Under the pieces are notes generated by a model that saw only the letters and a program-made list of their open reading frames with translations, was not told where the DNA came from and did no database searches. Both the position numbers and the translations under genes were made by a program. 64,000 nt of DNA from Oncomelania hupensis. Taxonomy: Eukaryota > Mollusca > Gastropoda > Littorinimorpha > Pomatiopsidae. Position 1 is the stretch's first letter. The number at the start of each line of letters is the position of its first letter. The stretch spans positions 47,817,969-47,881,968 of the forward strand of contig CM072515.1 in NCBI GenBank assembly GCA_036898135.1, read 5' to 3'. This document shows, piece after piece, positions 1 to 10,920 of the stretch.

Positions 1-135
1 TGTACATGCGTCTCGGGCGACGTGGGTTCGAATCCTGACTTCAGCAAACTATTTTGTGATTGCTGGATAGTAGTGGCCAGCGCTTTGAGAAGCTCTCTGA
101 GCTTGTAAGTGCGCTATATAAGAGTAATCTCTTTT
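1..135 (+). mobile_element. tRNA-derived SINE, family S1 (5' cut by window edge)
   Basis: A B-box-like RNA polymerase III promoter (ggttcgaatcc, 25-35) is followed by a body that ends in an agcgctttgagaagctct block and a gcgctatataagagtaat tail, then TTTTC-type simple sequence. The same body recurs in reverse at 25745-25912, where the complete head with an A box is present. Two dispersed copies with a tRNA-like head identify a SINE, not a tRNA gene. The A box of this copy lies outside the window. Confidence 0.75.
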
Positions 136-268
136 CTTTTCTTTTAGACGTTAAACTTCTTCATTCATTTATAGTTCAATCTCAACTTTTTTCACTTTTA
201 CAAACCGCCAACGTTTTAATCAACTGAATATTTCTTCCACATGAGAAGGCCAGGGTTCGATTTCATAC

Positions 269-349
269 GTGTGTGTGTGTGGGTGTGTGTGTGCGTGTGT
301 GTGTGTGTGTGTGTTTGTGTGTGTGAGTGTGTGTGCGTGTGTGTGTGTA
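269..349. repeat. (TG)n imperfect microsatellite
   Basis: An alternating GT tract with scattered gg, gc and ga interruptions. It lies directly upstream of dispersed repeat R copy A. Confidence 0.95.
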
Positions 350-1060
350 TTTCTAGACGTATCTGGGAATACTTTGAAACAATCAGGGGGAATCAGAACT
401 AGCCAAAAGTCGGTCGGTCTGTGTATCGGCGTTCAGTCGGCCAGTCCGTCTATCGGTCCGTTAGAAGCCATATCTCGATAACCACTGAACGGATTTTGAC
501 CAAACGTTATTGGAACATTACCTAGGTTAGTGGCCTGCCTTCCGTTGTACAATATTTGCTCTACCGATAAGGTCAAGGTCATTGGAGTCATTTTATTGCT
601 AAACATGTTTTGCTCAAAATCTCCAAAACGGCTAAAGCGATTTTGATGAGGTTTGGTAAATAAGTACTTCAAATCATAAGTCCATCTTTCAGTTGCAGTC
701 CGGTTATCGGTCAGTCGATCGGTCGGTCCGTTTCAGATTTTCAATTTTTTTGCCTTATCTCAAGAAATAACTGAACCAAAATTCATCATTTTTACTTTGC
801 GGTTACTTTAACTATAGCTAAGCATGTTAGATCATTGGCGTTTGTACATTGTCACAGGTCAAAGTCATTGTGATTCACCAGCTAAACAAGTCTTGCGCTG
901 TATCTAAAACTTGGCTGAACCGATTTGGACAATTATTTGCTTGGAGATAGTTCAGATATGTAACAGCAGAAATGTTGACTACAAAGATGTGGTAACTCAG
1001 CTTAGCGATAAACAGTTAGTATTGAATAAAACGACGTTAATTTACCAGTCATCTAAAGGG
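345..1060 (+). repeat. dispersed repeat R, copy A
   Basis: The copy begins with tatttctagacgtatctggg, related to the hairpin end tatttccag...ctggaaat of the other copies. Inner blocks such as cattacctaggttagtggcc, ggtcaaggtcattggagtc and ctaagcatgttagatcat recur in inverse orientation at 5440-6182 (copy B), and the last of them also in copy C at 31340-31735. No open frame persists. It is probably a non-autonomous DNA transposon; the right edge is approximate because similarity fades after about position 1000. Confidence 0.6.
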
Positions 1061-2618
1061 AAGTTCGCACGTGTTAAATTAACCTCCCTGAAACGTTCGT
1101 TCCCGAGACAATCAAACAGACCTCGCTAACCAAGAATGTTAAGTAGCTTACTCGGCCATATGACCAGGGTCTCTTGCCCGATAAGTAGCCCATGCGACTC
1201 ATATCTCTATTGGATCTACCCTGTTTCTCCCCTGACACTCCAAGTCGAGAGGTAACCGAGCGTGTCCCACAGGTAGGACAGGTTAGAGAAATTTCCAAAA
1301 AGATTCCCGTATGAGCGAGATTAACTAGAACGAGAATCAAATGATTGGTCGGAGGACGTAGAGACCCCTGCATATCGCCGTATCCGAGAACTTAGCTAGT
1401 CAGTCGAATACTAAGTGCGAAGCCACGAGGGTCAAAGGAGCAAACTGAAGTGAACCATAAAGCCTCAGCCTCACCAAGAAAGTGATAGACTAGAGACAGT
1501 TTCACGATTCCCAGAGACTAGAAGTAAGTTAACACTAGTAGTTTTGGTATGTGTATGTTTATATATATTATATTGATTGCCATGTATTAGTATATTCATG
1601 TTATATATATTTACAGAAACCGATTATTGTTTCTGACACGTTGTGCATGTTGATTAATATATCTTAACCTTAAGATTCGGATCGAAGTGTACATATGGGA
1701 ACCTCGGCAGGCGTCTGATGCTATAGACTCCTTGCAGAAGGCACTGCATACCCATATCTGGATAGAAGATTGCAGCCAGAGTTCTGAATTTTACAGCTCA
1801 GCTCTGGGACGGTTTGTGGAGTCGAGGCATGACGCTTGCTCCCGTGGAAAAGGAGATCAACCCAGAATCTACCTCGCCACGTCCGGCCCTGTAGCTACAC
1901 GACTCACCCCGATCATCCTGAGAGGCAAGACCCCTCAGAGAGACCGACGAACTCAAGCACTCGCCGATGCGTAGCAGATAAGACTCCCTCAACTGCAACT
2001 GAAGTCTAACCCAACTCGGAAAACCACTAGATCAATATTAGACCTGCTTAGCAAATAATGAAGAAGAACTGCTAAAGAAATAGCCCAACACATTGAACAG
2101 TTATAGTTATTAATTTACATTTAATTGAAATCATGTTAAATTTGTGTTGAACATATAAAAGCTAAAATCACATACACTGGTGTCATTCTATTTGTATTGT
2201 TGTGTGTCCACTAGCTCTCCTTCTCTTGAGACCAAGTAAACTAGTCCTTTGATTAGTAATAAGCATTTCTTAAAGTGAGCCAAATGATACTTTAACCCCC
2301 GAGAACAAATATAAATTTTATGTGACCAAGCACCGTGATTAGTCTCTCACACTACATTGGAATTTTGGTAAAAGAACGTCTGATAGAGGTAGCGTTACGC
2401 CCCATCTATCTACAAGTCTTACTCCCCTTGTAAGATAAACGTATTTTCTCCAGGATATCATCACAAGATAGTTGTATATATGCTTTCCTTTTGCTTCTTT
2501 AAAAGAAAGCCGAATCAAAAACAGCCAAAAACGATAAAACCTTTGAAAAAACAATTTCCAGCTACGTTTGTGAGTGTCTGAAAATACTTTTGAATGACTT
2601 GCCATCTTGTGTCTTTTA
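1061..2618. other. non-coding, no recognisable gene
   Basis: Unique-looking sequence. Short open frames on both strands show no recognisable motif. A hairpin (cagaaac...gtttctg, about 1614-1635) and a TATA-like tataaaagc (about 2154-2163) are visible, but nothing supports a gene or an LTR. Confidence 0.5.
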
Positions 2619-2642
2619 TATTATTATTATTATTATCATTAT

Positions 2643-2701
<59 letters not shown>

Positions 2702-2702
2702 T
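2619..2702. repeat. (TTA)n/(TAG)n trinucleotide microsatellite
   Basis: About seven TTA units pass directly into about twenty TAG/AGT units. Simple sequence with no coding role seen. Confidence 0.95.
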
Positions 2703-2952
2703 CGTCGTTGTTATTGTTCTTTGGATGAATTAGCAAAATAGATCACTGTGTTATATACAGTTTCCAACTGCGTAATAGACTTGTTTGAGTATTACACCTC
2801 TCTCCTTGGCTGTCCAAAGGTGTGCTTACATAAAATATTAATTAGTCACCTGCCACGTGATGTACGTTTTAACACCAGCGCAACAACACCGTCATGTTGT
2901 ATTGAACAGTCTAGTTTTAGAATACCAAGATCTCGCAGGAGCGCACCTTCTC

Positions 2953-2983
2953 ACGCATGCACGCACGCACGCAAACGCGAATG

Positions 2984-3014
<31 letters not shown>

Positions 3015-3052
3015 ACACCTACACACACACACACACACACACGCACACACAC
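2953..3052. repeat. (CA)n compound microsatellite
   Basis: Imperfect CA repeats begin with a short gcac-type section. A further short CA cluster lies at 3271-3298. Confidence 0.93.
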
Positions 3053-3332
3053 TTTGACAATTTATTCAGAAATTACGAAAAAGCGTTATAATACCAGACT
3101 TCTTCTGATAATAATGAAATATAAACATTGAAATCCAAATGTGCGCGAAACATGGGCAAATGGAATTCACAAGCAAGTACTCAAAAGGCACACAATCACT
3201 ATATCCTATCATACACACATGAAAGCAGACACCAGTACGCATAAAAATACTCCCCCCCCCTCCTCCTCTACACACACACACAAACACACTCACACACTTT
3301 GCGCTCACACAAAGGCGCATGCACAATATACC

Positions 3333-3465
<133 letters not shown>

Positions 3466-4224
3466 GGTGACGTCATAATTTGTTTTGTTTTTTAATAATC
3501 CTTTTTTCTCCAAAACAACTGGAGGGATTTAGTTCAAGTTTGGTATATACTTGAACTTTCCCTTTCGTATAAAACCAAATTTACTCAATTCTAGTTGCGT
3601 AATCATGATGATGCCAATTTCAAATTTAATTATGATGACGTCATTCAATATACCATAGTTTTGTTTAAGGCTCGAGGCATCTGTACACTGTAATTACATA
3701 AATGTTTTAAAAAATGAATATTTCACCAAAAAAAATCTTTTTTTAAAATGACGTCACGATGATTACGTTACTCGTTTTGTATAAGTTTGGTTTTACCTTG
3801 GAGGCAAACTCTAAGTACATACCATACTTCAACCAAATCCCTTGTGAAGTTTGGAAGAAAATAGGATTAGAAAAAAACCCACAACACATCATGATTTCAC
3901 CCAATATGCATATATTTTTGTGATCTGGTAGGGTTCACAATTTCCTAGCAAAACATCACGTTTGAAAGAAATTCGTCCATTGGTTTCAGAGAAAAGTGCG
4001 CAAATATCATCCGGACGGATGTGGGACGGACGGACAAAGCCCAAAACAATAGAGCATTACAGCTGAGGAACTAAAAAAATGCGGCACTGGTGCGATTGCA
4101 GTTAAAACTTCAGTCATTTGGTGATGGTAAAAGTAAAGCCCCCAAATTACAATAAAGGATACGCTGTAAGTGAAGGCTGACCAGTAGGACACAATGGCCG
4201 TATGCAGCAAAAGCTGTTTCAGGG
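3466..4224. other. non-coding, repeat-like stretch with TGACGTCA motifs
   Basis: Three gacgtca sites occur (about 3469, 3637, 3751), two with a leading t. A ggacggacggac block is at about 4026. No open frame or transposon end is evident. It looks like an old dispersed repeat, but no second copy is found in the window. Confidence 0.4.
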
Positions 4225-4508
4225 TTTCCCGAAGCTAAGTATTGCTGTAATGATACAAATCTCTGCTGGAAGCAAGGAGAGCGATGTCGAAGGCAGATGT
4301 TCAGTTCCAGACCCCATTGTTTATGAACAGGACGAACAGTGAACGGATGACCACAATGATGCTCAAAAGGAAAATATTGAAGAAATTAACATGGATGACC
4401 TTTTGGATCAGAATGATTCGGAAGTGGATGGTCTACTGAAACAGGTCGACGCAGAGCTGAGTCCAAGTGTAAGGAAAGAAGGAAAACAGGGAGAAACTCA
4501 TCCTTAGA
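4225..4508 (+). pseudogene. coding-like acidic remnant, family unknown
   Basis: One frame stays open across about 95 codons except for a TGA at about 4339. It encodes an acidic, Asp/Glu/Asn/Gln-rich stretch including EEINMDDLLDQNDSEVDG, unlike the hydrophobic noise of the neighbouring frames. There are no flanking splice signals that I trust and no recognisable domain. It may be a decayed exon or a transposon-derived fragment, or chance. Confidence 0.25.
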
Positions 4509-4599
4509 CTTTATATATATATATATCATCGCAAGCATCCCAAGTTACAGACTTCAACCAAATTGCAACTCCAACAGCAACAAAGGCGTGTTTCTTATG

Positions 4600-4638
4600 T
4601 TTTTTTTTTTTTTTTTTTTGGGGGGGGGGGGGGGGGGG
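4600..4638. repeat. poly-T/poly-G homopolymer pair
   Basis: About 20 T followed directly by about 19 G. The G run could form a quadruplex, and both lengths are prone to assembly error. Confidence 0.9.
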
Positions 4639-4654
4639 TTTAACAAATACAGGT

Positions 4655-5439
4655 CATCAGTTGCTTGCATTTTAAATTCCATTAGAACGAATGGTCAATC
4701 TGCTCTTCTTGGCAAACGACGTTTATCAACTCATGTGCAAAAAATTGCATGGAACACCTTACGTGGGCAAGAAATTAAAGATGAAGGGAAAGACATTATG
4801 CAGTGGATAATTTCCTTGTTGCAAAGTTTTGTGTGTTTTTTTATTTAGCTTTTTTTTTTGTTCTTTTAATTTTAAATCTATGCATGAATGTATAAACCAA
4901 ATATGTGAGTGACTGAAAGGATTGTTTTCAAGATTAGCAAATTAATGCTAAAATCTTTTTCTGCTCCTAATAAAATATCTCACTCTCTCTCTCTTTCACA
5001 CACACACACACACACACGCACGCACACACACACACACACACACACAGAGGAAAGAGGAACTAAAAAACCGAAAATCCTTATTTGCTCTTCTATTCAATGG
5101 CCGTCTATTTTTGTAGAGGCCATTTCAAAGTTCAAAACTTCCTTATTCCCAAACTGAACTACTAACATAACCTTGTTGGTGAAAATAGAATGTCCTTGAC
5201 ATTTCTACAGATTGCTTAAATCAAACTGTTGATGAAATACTATATACACATAGCTTTATGTTTGAAGTCTTGATGAGTCAATTCCTTGTTTGGATCGTGC
5301 CAGTTGTATTTAAGGTAACCACGTTTGTTGGTTTGTGTTGAGATTAAGGGTGCAATGCATAGCGGTAGACTTCACACGAAGTTATCAACTAGTTCGCAAG
5401 TTAGGAACTTTGAGCGGTATTGATAGACTTTATTCATAA
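4655..5439. other. non-coding, with CT/CA microsatellite at 4980-5046
   Basis: AT-rich sequence without a persistent open frame. The only structure is the CT-then-CA dinucleotide tract at 4980-5046. Confidence 0.5.
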
Positions 5440-6182
5440 GAAGATGGCCAGACATTCAAATATATTTCCAGACACTCACATACATAGCCAATAAAATAAA
5501 ATTAGCATTTTCCAAAGTGGTAATTTTGGTGGCTGTGTTTTGACAGGGCGTTTATTGTAAAGAAGCAACAAGGAAAAGAAGGAACGACAGGCTACGATCT
5601 GAACTACAGCGAGGCAAAACGTATAAAAAGCGGATCAGCCAATGTTTTGGTACAGCGCAAAACGTGTTTTAGAAAATGGTGAGGCACAATGGACTTGACC
5701 TTTGAGAAAGTTCAACTACGAATGATCTAACATGCTTAGCAGTAGTTACAGTATGCACGTGGGTAAAAAGGATGAATTTCAGTTCAGTTATTTTTTGATT
5801 AAAGGCAAAAAGCGTGTTTTTGAACACACCGCACACACACACACACGCACACACACTAAATCTGACCAAACGATTGACCGACTGCTACTGATTGATGTCC
5901 CAAGTACCTGTATACCAAAACTTAACAAAATCGCTTTAGCAGGTGTTGGGATATTGAGTAAAATGTATTTAACAACAAAGTGACTCCAATGACTTTGACC
6001 TTACCAGTAGAGCACGGGAAGCAGGCCACTAACCTAGGTAATGCTTCTATGACGTTTGATCAAAATTCCTTCAGTGGTTCTTGAAACATGACTTCCAACG
6101 GATTGCAAGACCGACATTATTTTTGGCTCGTTCTGATTTCCTCTCTATTTAAAAAGTATTTTCAGGTAAGTCTGGAAATACA
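5440..6182 (-). repeat. dispersed repeat R, copy B
   Basis: Left edge tatttccagacactcac (about 5463) and right edge, read on the reverse strand, gtatttccagacttacctg. The two ends therefore share tatttccagac as a short inverted repeat. The interior matches copy A in reverse (gactccaatgactttgacct, aggccactaacctaggtaat) and copy C in the same orientation (aacgtgtttt.gaaaatggt, gatctaacatgcttag). A CA microsatellite sits inside. No coding capacity. Probably a non-autonomous inverted-repeat element. Confidence 0.6.
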
Positions 6183-6289
6183 AAAATGATTACCGATGTA
6201 GGTGCGGAGATAAGCAAGAACGAACGCCAAACAAGCGCACACACAGATTTGCACAGACACTCACACAATTATACAATCGCGTGCGCAGA

Positions 6290-6590
6290 AAAAAAAAGGT
6301 AAAGGTAAAGGTAGTCCCATAGCCTGTGGCCGTAGGGGAGCGTGATGTTGGAGATCACACTTATCTTAGGACAGCGTAATGAGGGTGATGCCCATCTCTC
6401 TCCCTCGCTGCTTTACCTTCCCCACCCTTAAGAGAATAGGTACTCAGTCACAGTTGAGTCAACTGGGGGCGTTGTTATTTGTCGCTTCACGTTTTGCGGT
6501 CACCCATCCAAATGCTAACCGCACTGGACGATGCTTAACTTGCGACACAGTAGCGAGTGCTCCAACCACTGCACTATCCGACACCCCAGA
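6290..6590 (-). mobile_element. SINE with 5S-rRNA-like promoter segment (S5)
   Basis: On the minus strand, 6541-6496 reads aagttaagcat, then gcggttagcatttggatggg and tgaccgc. This resembles the internal control region of 5S rRNA (A box, intermediate element, C box). Just 5' of it, 6582-6552 reads gtcggatagtgcagtggttg then gagcactcgct, which is tRNA A-box-like. No standard B box follows. The 3' end is a run of (TACCTT)-type units plus T (plus-strand aaaaaaaggtaaaggtaaag, about 6290-6312). 5S-derived SINEs are known as the SINE3 class; a tRNA-like/5S-like hybrid head is my inference from one copy. Confidence 0.6.
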
Positions 6591-6602
6591 AACACCTTGT
6601 TA

Positions 6603-7741
<1,139 letters not shown>

Positions 7742-7850
7742 CAAATCTAGTTCCACCCTCACCACCTTCATCTCCCCCTACCCTCAACCCCCACCACCTT
7801 CATCTCCCCCTACCCGCAACCCCCACCATCCCACACCCACACCCACTCTC
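7742..7850. repeat. C-rich minisatellite, two units of about 35 bp
   Basis: The block caccaccttcatctccccct plus acccNcaaccccc occurs twice in direct orientation (about 7758-7828) and decays into cacac simple sequence. Confidence 0.8.
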
Positions 7851-7974
7851 ATTCCTGCTGCAAAACTTTTTCAAATAAAGACTTTTTAATCTATGCCCTC
7901 CATATTTCAGGCTTAGCCCTCCCACACCTAACTCCAATCCCTCATCCTATCCTATAATGTCCTTTCCCGTAATT

Positions 7975-9230
7975 CCAAAGTCGTTGGGGCACCACAGATG
8001 ATCGTTTAACCAGCGTACTCTATCTTTCTCTATTCTCAGCAACCCTCATTGCTTCGCTCAGTGTCAAGGCAGTCCATTCTCGAATGTTGTCCTCCTACCT
8101 CTTTGTCTGTCTTCATCTTCTTCTGCCTCTTTGCACCGTGTCTTTCAGGATGGACTTTGCAAGGCCTGAAACTCTGGTGACGTAGCCATACCATCGGAGT
8201 TTCCGTTTCTTCACCACTGTGAGTATGTCATCGTGTTGTCCAATGGCTTTTGTAATGGTCTGTCGGACTTCGTCGTTGGTGATGTGCTGGGTATATCAAA
8301 TGCCCAGAACTCTTCTGTAGCACCTCATCTACATGCTTTGTTTTCTTCGTTGTAGGTCTGCTGTGATGGTCCATGTTTCGCAAGCATATAGGGAGATGGA
8401 GATGAAAAGGGAGCGAAGCGTATAGGAAGATGGAGATGACAAGGGAGCGCAGCAGCCTTACCTTGGAGTGTATTGATGATCCTGTCTTTCCAAATGTATT
8501 TTAATCTTGTCAAGGCAGCAGTTTGTGCAATCCTGGAGAGGACTTTTTGTCGGGACCCATTGTCTGATACAATGGCTCTTAAATATTTGAAGCTATGCAC
8601 CGTGTTGAGGGATTGGCCTTGGACTTTGATGTCCGTGTTGATACCATTTTTGTTGTTGGTAATCATTTTGGTCTTCTCTGCACTTATTTCCATTCTATAG
8701 GCTCTGAAGGTGGTGTAAAGCTTCTGTACCAGCTGTTCAAGTTCTTGTTTTTTTCCAGCCAATCCATCATTGTCATCCGCCAAACGGAGGTTGGAGATTG
8801 CTCTACCCCCTATGCTGACTGTGACTTCATGGTCTGCAAGGAAGATACTGAAGAGTGTTGGAGAAAGTAGGCATCCTTGATGCACGCCGATTGTTCTTCT
8901 GAACCAGCTCCCGATGGCACTGATGCGGAGGACTGCACTGGTAGCCTTGTCATACAGGCTTTTGATGATTCAATAATGTTAGGGCTGATGTTGTACACTC
9001 TCATGGTTGCCCACAGAACTTCATGCCAGACTCGGTCAAACGCTTTTTTGAAGTCTATAAACACAAGTGGAGCTGTAGGTATTTCTCGCAGGTTATTCTG
9101 AGGTTGAAACCCTGCTCAGTGGTATTTCGCCTTGCCCTGAATCCTGCGTGTTTTTCAGCTATGATTTATTCAGCTTGGGGTTTCATCCCTCATGCCCTAT
9201 ACAAAATCTTTCCAGAATTCCAATAATTGA
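7975..9230 (-). pseudogene. broken APE-type LINE, reverse transcriptase and C-terminal half
   Basis: Minus-strand translation in shifted frames shows RT block 1-2 (AGFRARRNTTEQ, then FIDFKKAFDRVWHEVLW, about 9170-9010), HQGCLLSPTLF (about 8880), a mutated catalytic box LADD where FADD is expected (about 8780), EISAEKTKMITNN and FKYLRAIVSDNGS. The C-terminal tail reads WYGYVT, SGLAKSIL and EDNIREW and ends with SSVVPQR near 7980. Frameshifts and stops break it, so it is dead. The same family occurs at 43296-43558/57069-57442 (plus) and 60890-62640 (minus). The WYGHV/RWEDN tail type is seen in many invertebrate endonuclease-RT LINEs; I do not assign a clade. Confidence 0.85.
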
Positions 9231-9399
9231 TTTTGGTGAAACGCATCAATATATTATTATTTAAGAGAATAATTGTCAATATGATAAAGAGAATATATTA
9301 TACTAGTGGTTTTGTACCCTGGCAAGCCAGGGTACACAGGTTGCAGTTTAAAATGTAGACAGAGAGACAACTGTTGTCTGCGAGTTTCATTTGGACGAT

Positions 9400-9750
9400 G
9401 ATACCTCCCCATATCCCCCTTGATACCTCCCCATACCCCCCCCTGATATCTCCCCGTCCCCCCCATGATGCCTCACCATACCCCCTTGATACCTTCCCGA
9501 ACCCACTTGATACCTCCCCATACCCCCTTGATACCTTCCGTACCCCCCTTGATACCTTCCGTACCCCCTTGTAACCTACCTGTACCCTCCTTGATACTTC
9601 CCCGTTGATCGTTTCGCAGGTATGGCTGAAAGGAATCGACCATCACCATACCCCCTTATATATACCCGTATCCCCGTTATGCCTACCCATGCCCCTTTAA
9701 ACCTACCCGTAGCCCCCTTTTACTTACACGTACCACCCCATCCCGATCCT
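9400..9750. repeat. C-rich minisatellite, about 20-bp unit
   Basis: At least nine diverged units of gataccttcccNtacccccttype sequence (consensus about gatacctccccatacccctt) run head to tail to about 9604. More degenerate units continue to 9750. Confidence 0.85.
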
Positions 9751-9752
<2 letters not shown>

Positions 9753-9824
<72 letters not shown>

Positions 9825-9894
9825 TTGAATATAGAATAATACAAATAGAAATAATAAAAAACACCAATGTTTTAAAAGAAAATTTGATATCAGA

Positions 9895-9953
<59 letters not shown>

Positions 9954-9957
9954 GTTT

Positions 9958-10022
<65 letters not shown>
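9753..10022. repeat. three (TAA)n/(TTA)n tracts
   Basis: TAA units at 9753-9823, TTA units at 9895-9951 and TAA again at 9960-10022. The adjacent TTA and TAA tracts are inverted complements and can fold into a long A-T hairpin. Confidence 0.95.
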
Positions 10023-10024
<2 letters not shown>

Positions 10025-10059
10025 TAAATGTAAAAAGCCTAAATTAAAAAGAAAAATAT

Positions 10060-10182
10060 CCATATTGTAGTGTAAAAAAAACAACATAAAAAAAAATATG
10101 GCCCGCGTGAGATTTGAACTTGGGTCGCCCTGAACGGTAGGTGAATGTTTTACTAATTAAGCTACCAAGGCTTCATAGCAAG
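10060..10182 (-). mobile_element. tRNA-like block (SINE head, S6)
   Basis: The minus strand shows an A-box-like tagcttaattagta and, 45 bases later, a B-box agttcaaatct, about 85 bases in all. The stems do not pair as in a functional tRNA, and the 3' side runs into A-rich sequence, so I read it as a tRNA-derived SINE head. Only one copy is in the window. Confidence 0.5.
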
Positions 10183-10479
10183 AACATCAATTTTTTTGGT
10201 CTATATGGGAAAACATGCTGAAACCTCAATTTGATTTTTAATGGAAGCGCGCGGAATGAGGCTTTTGCAGTTTGTGGACATATTGTTTATTTATTTATCT
10301 CAGAAACGGTTAAACGTTCGGTAAGGAAATGTCGGCTATAACGATTTCGCTGGTTTTGAGCGCACAGTAGGCCGACCCGCAGAGCCCGGCACCTGCCCAG
10401 ATCAGCGTCCATACCGGACAAACTTTATAGTAGAGGCGAAGAAGGACTTCCGGCTAAGCAATTTATATATATAGATAAT

Positions 10480-10920
10480 AATGATCTCGTCTATGATATA
10501 GCAAAACTAATTTATGAATCTGATGCAAGAACGTTTATATACAGTATGTCGTAGGCTAGAATTTATTTGTTTGTAGTGTTTGTTTGTTTTGAAAGGGGAG
10601 ATTGGGAGGAGGGTGTGAAGGAGAGGATGAGGGGTAGACAGGGTTGACAGTCCCACTTAGTGTAGTTATAATATAAAGTTCAAAGTGCCAATTACATAAG
10701 CTAAAGTTCACACAACTGACAAGACATATAGACAGACAGGCCATCACTTTAAGGACAGTCATAGATGATTGGGAAGGGTAAGAGAGCGAATGGAATGGGG
10801 AGGAGGAAGCTGACAATGCTCGATAGGAACAATTAGAATGAATGTTGATAGACAAAACGCCACTCAGACAGACAGACAGATAGGAATGCACTGTACATAG
10901 TTGCGCGTTCCGTCTCCCTT
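10480..10920. other. non-coding, no feature recognised
   Basis: Purine-rich stretches and a small (cagacaga) cluster. No frame with recognisable domains. Confidence 0.5.

Larger units (their letters stand above)
9302..10478. mobile_element. composite element: palindrome, minisatellite, TAA tracts, tRNA-like block
   Basis: The left part starts actagtggttttgtaccctg and contains a near-perfect palindrome (tgtaccctggc-aa-gccagggtaca, 9313-9336) and a second one (agacaactgttgtct, about 9366). Then come a C-rich minisatellite, three (TAA)/(TTA) tracts, a reverse tRNA-like block and a terminal cttccggcta...tatatatag. No transposase frame. The edges are inferred from the hairpin end and the tatatatag end; this may be a non-autonomous transposon or a stack of independent repeats. 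Confidence 0.35.

Noticed and set aside
1061..2300. Solo LTR or LTR element between 1.1 and 2.3 kb
   Set aside because: A tataaaagc and a ctggtgtc string suggested a promoter and primer site, but no second LTR, target duplication or TG...CA ends could be placed.
6496..6541. 5S rRNA gene
   Set aside because: Only the internal control region is similar. The 5' and 3' parts of 5S rRNA are missing and replaced by tRNA-like and unrelated sequence.
9400..10022. CRISPR-like array (minisatellite with about 20-bp units)
   Set aside because: The units are adjacent without unique spacers, in a eukaryotic context; it is a minisatellite.
10098..10182. Functional tRNA gene on the minus strand
   Set aside because: Only the promoter boxes are kept; acceptor and T stems do not pair and the context is a repeat cluster.
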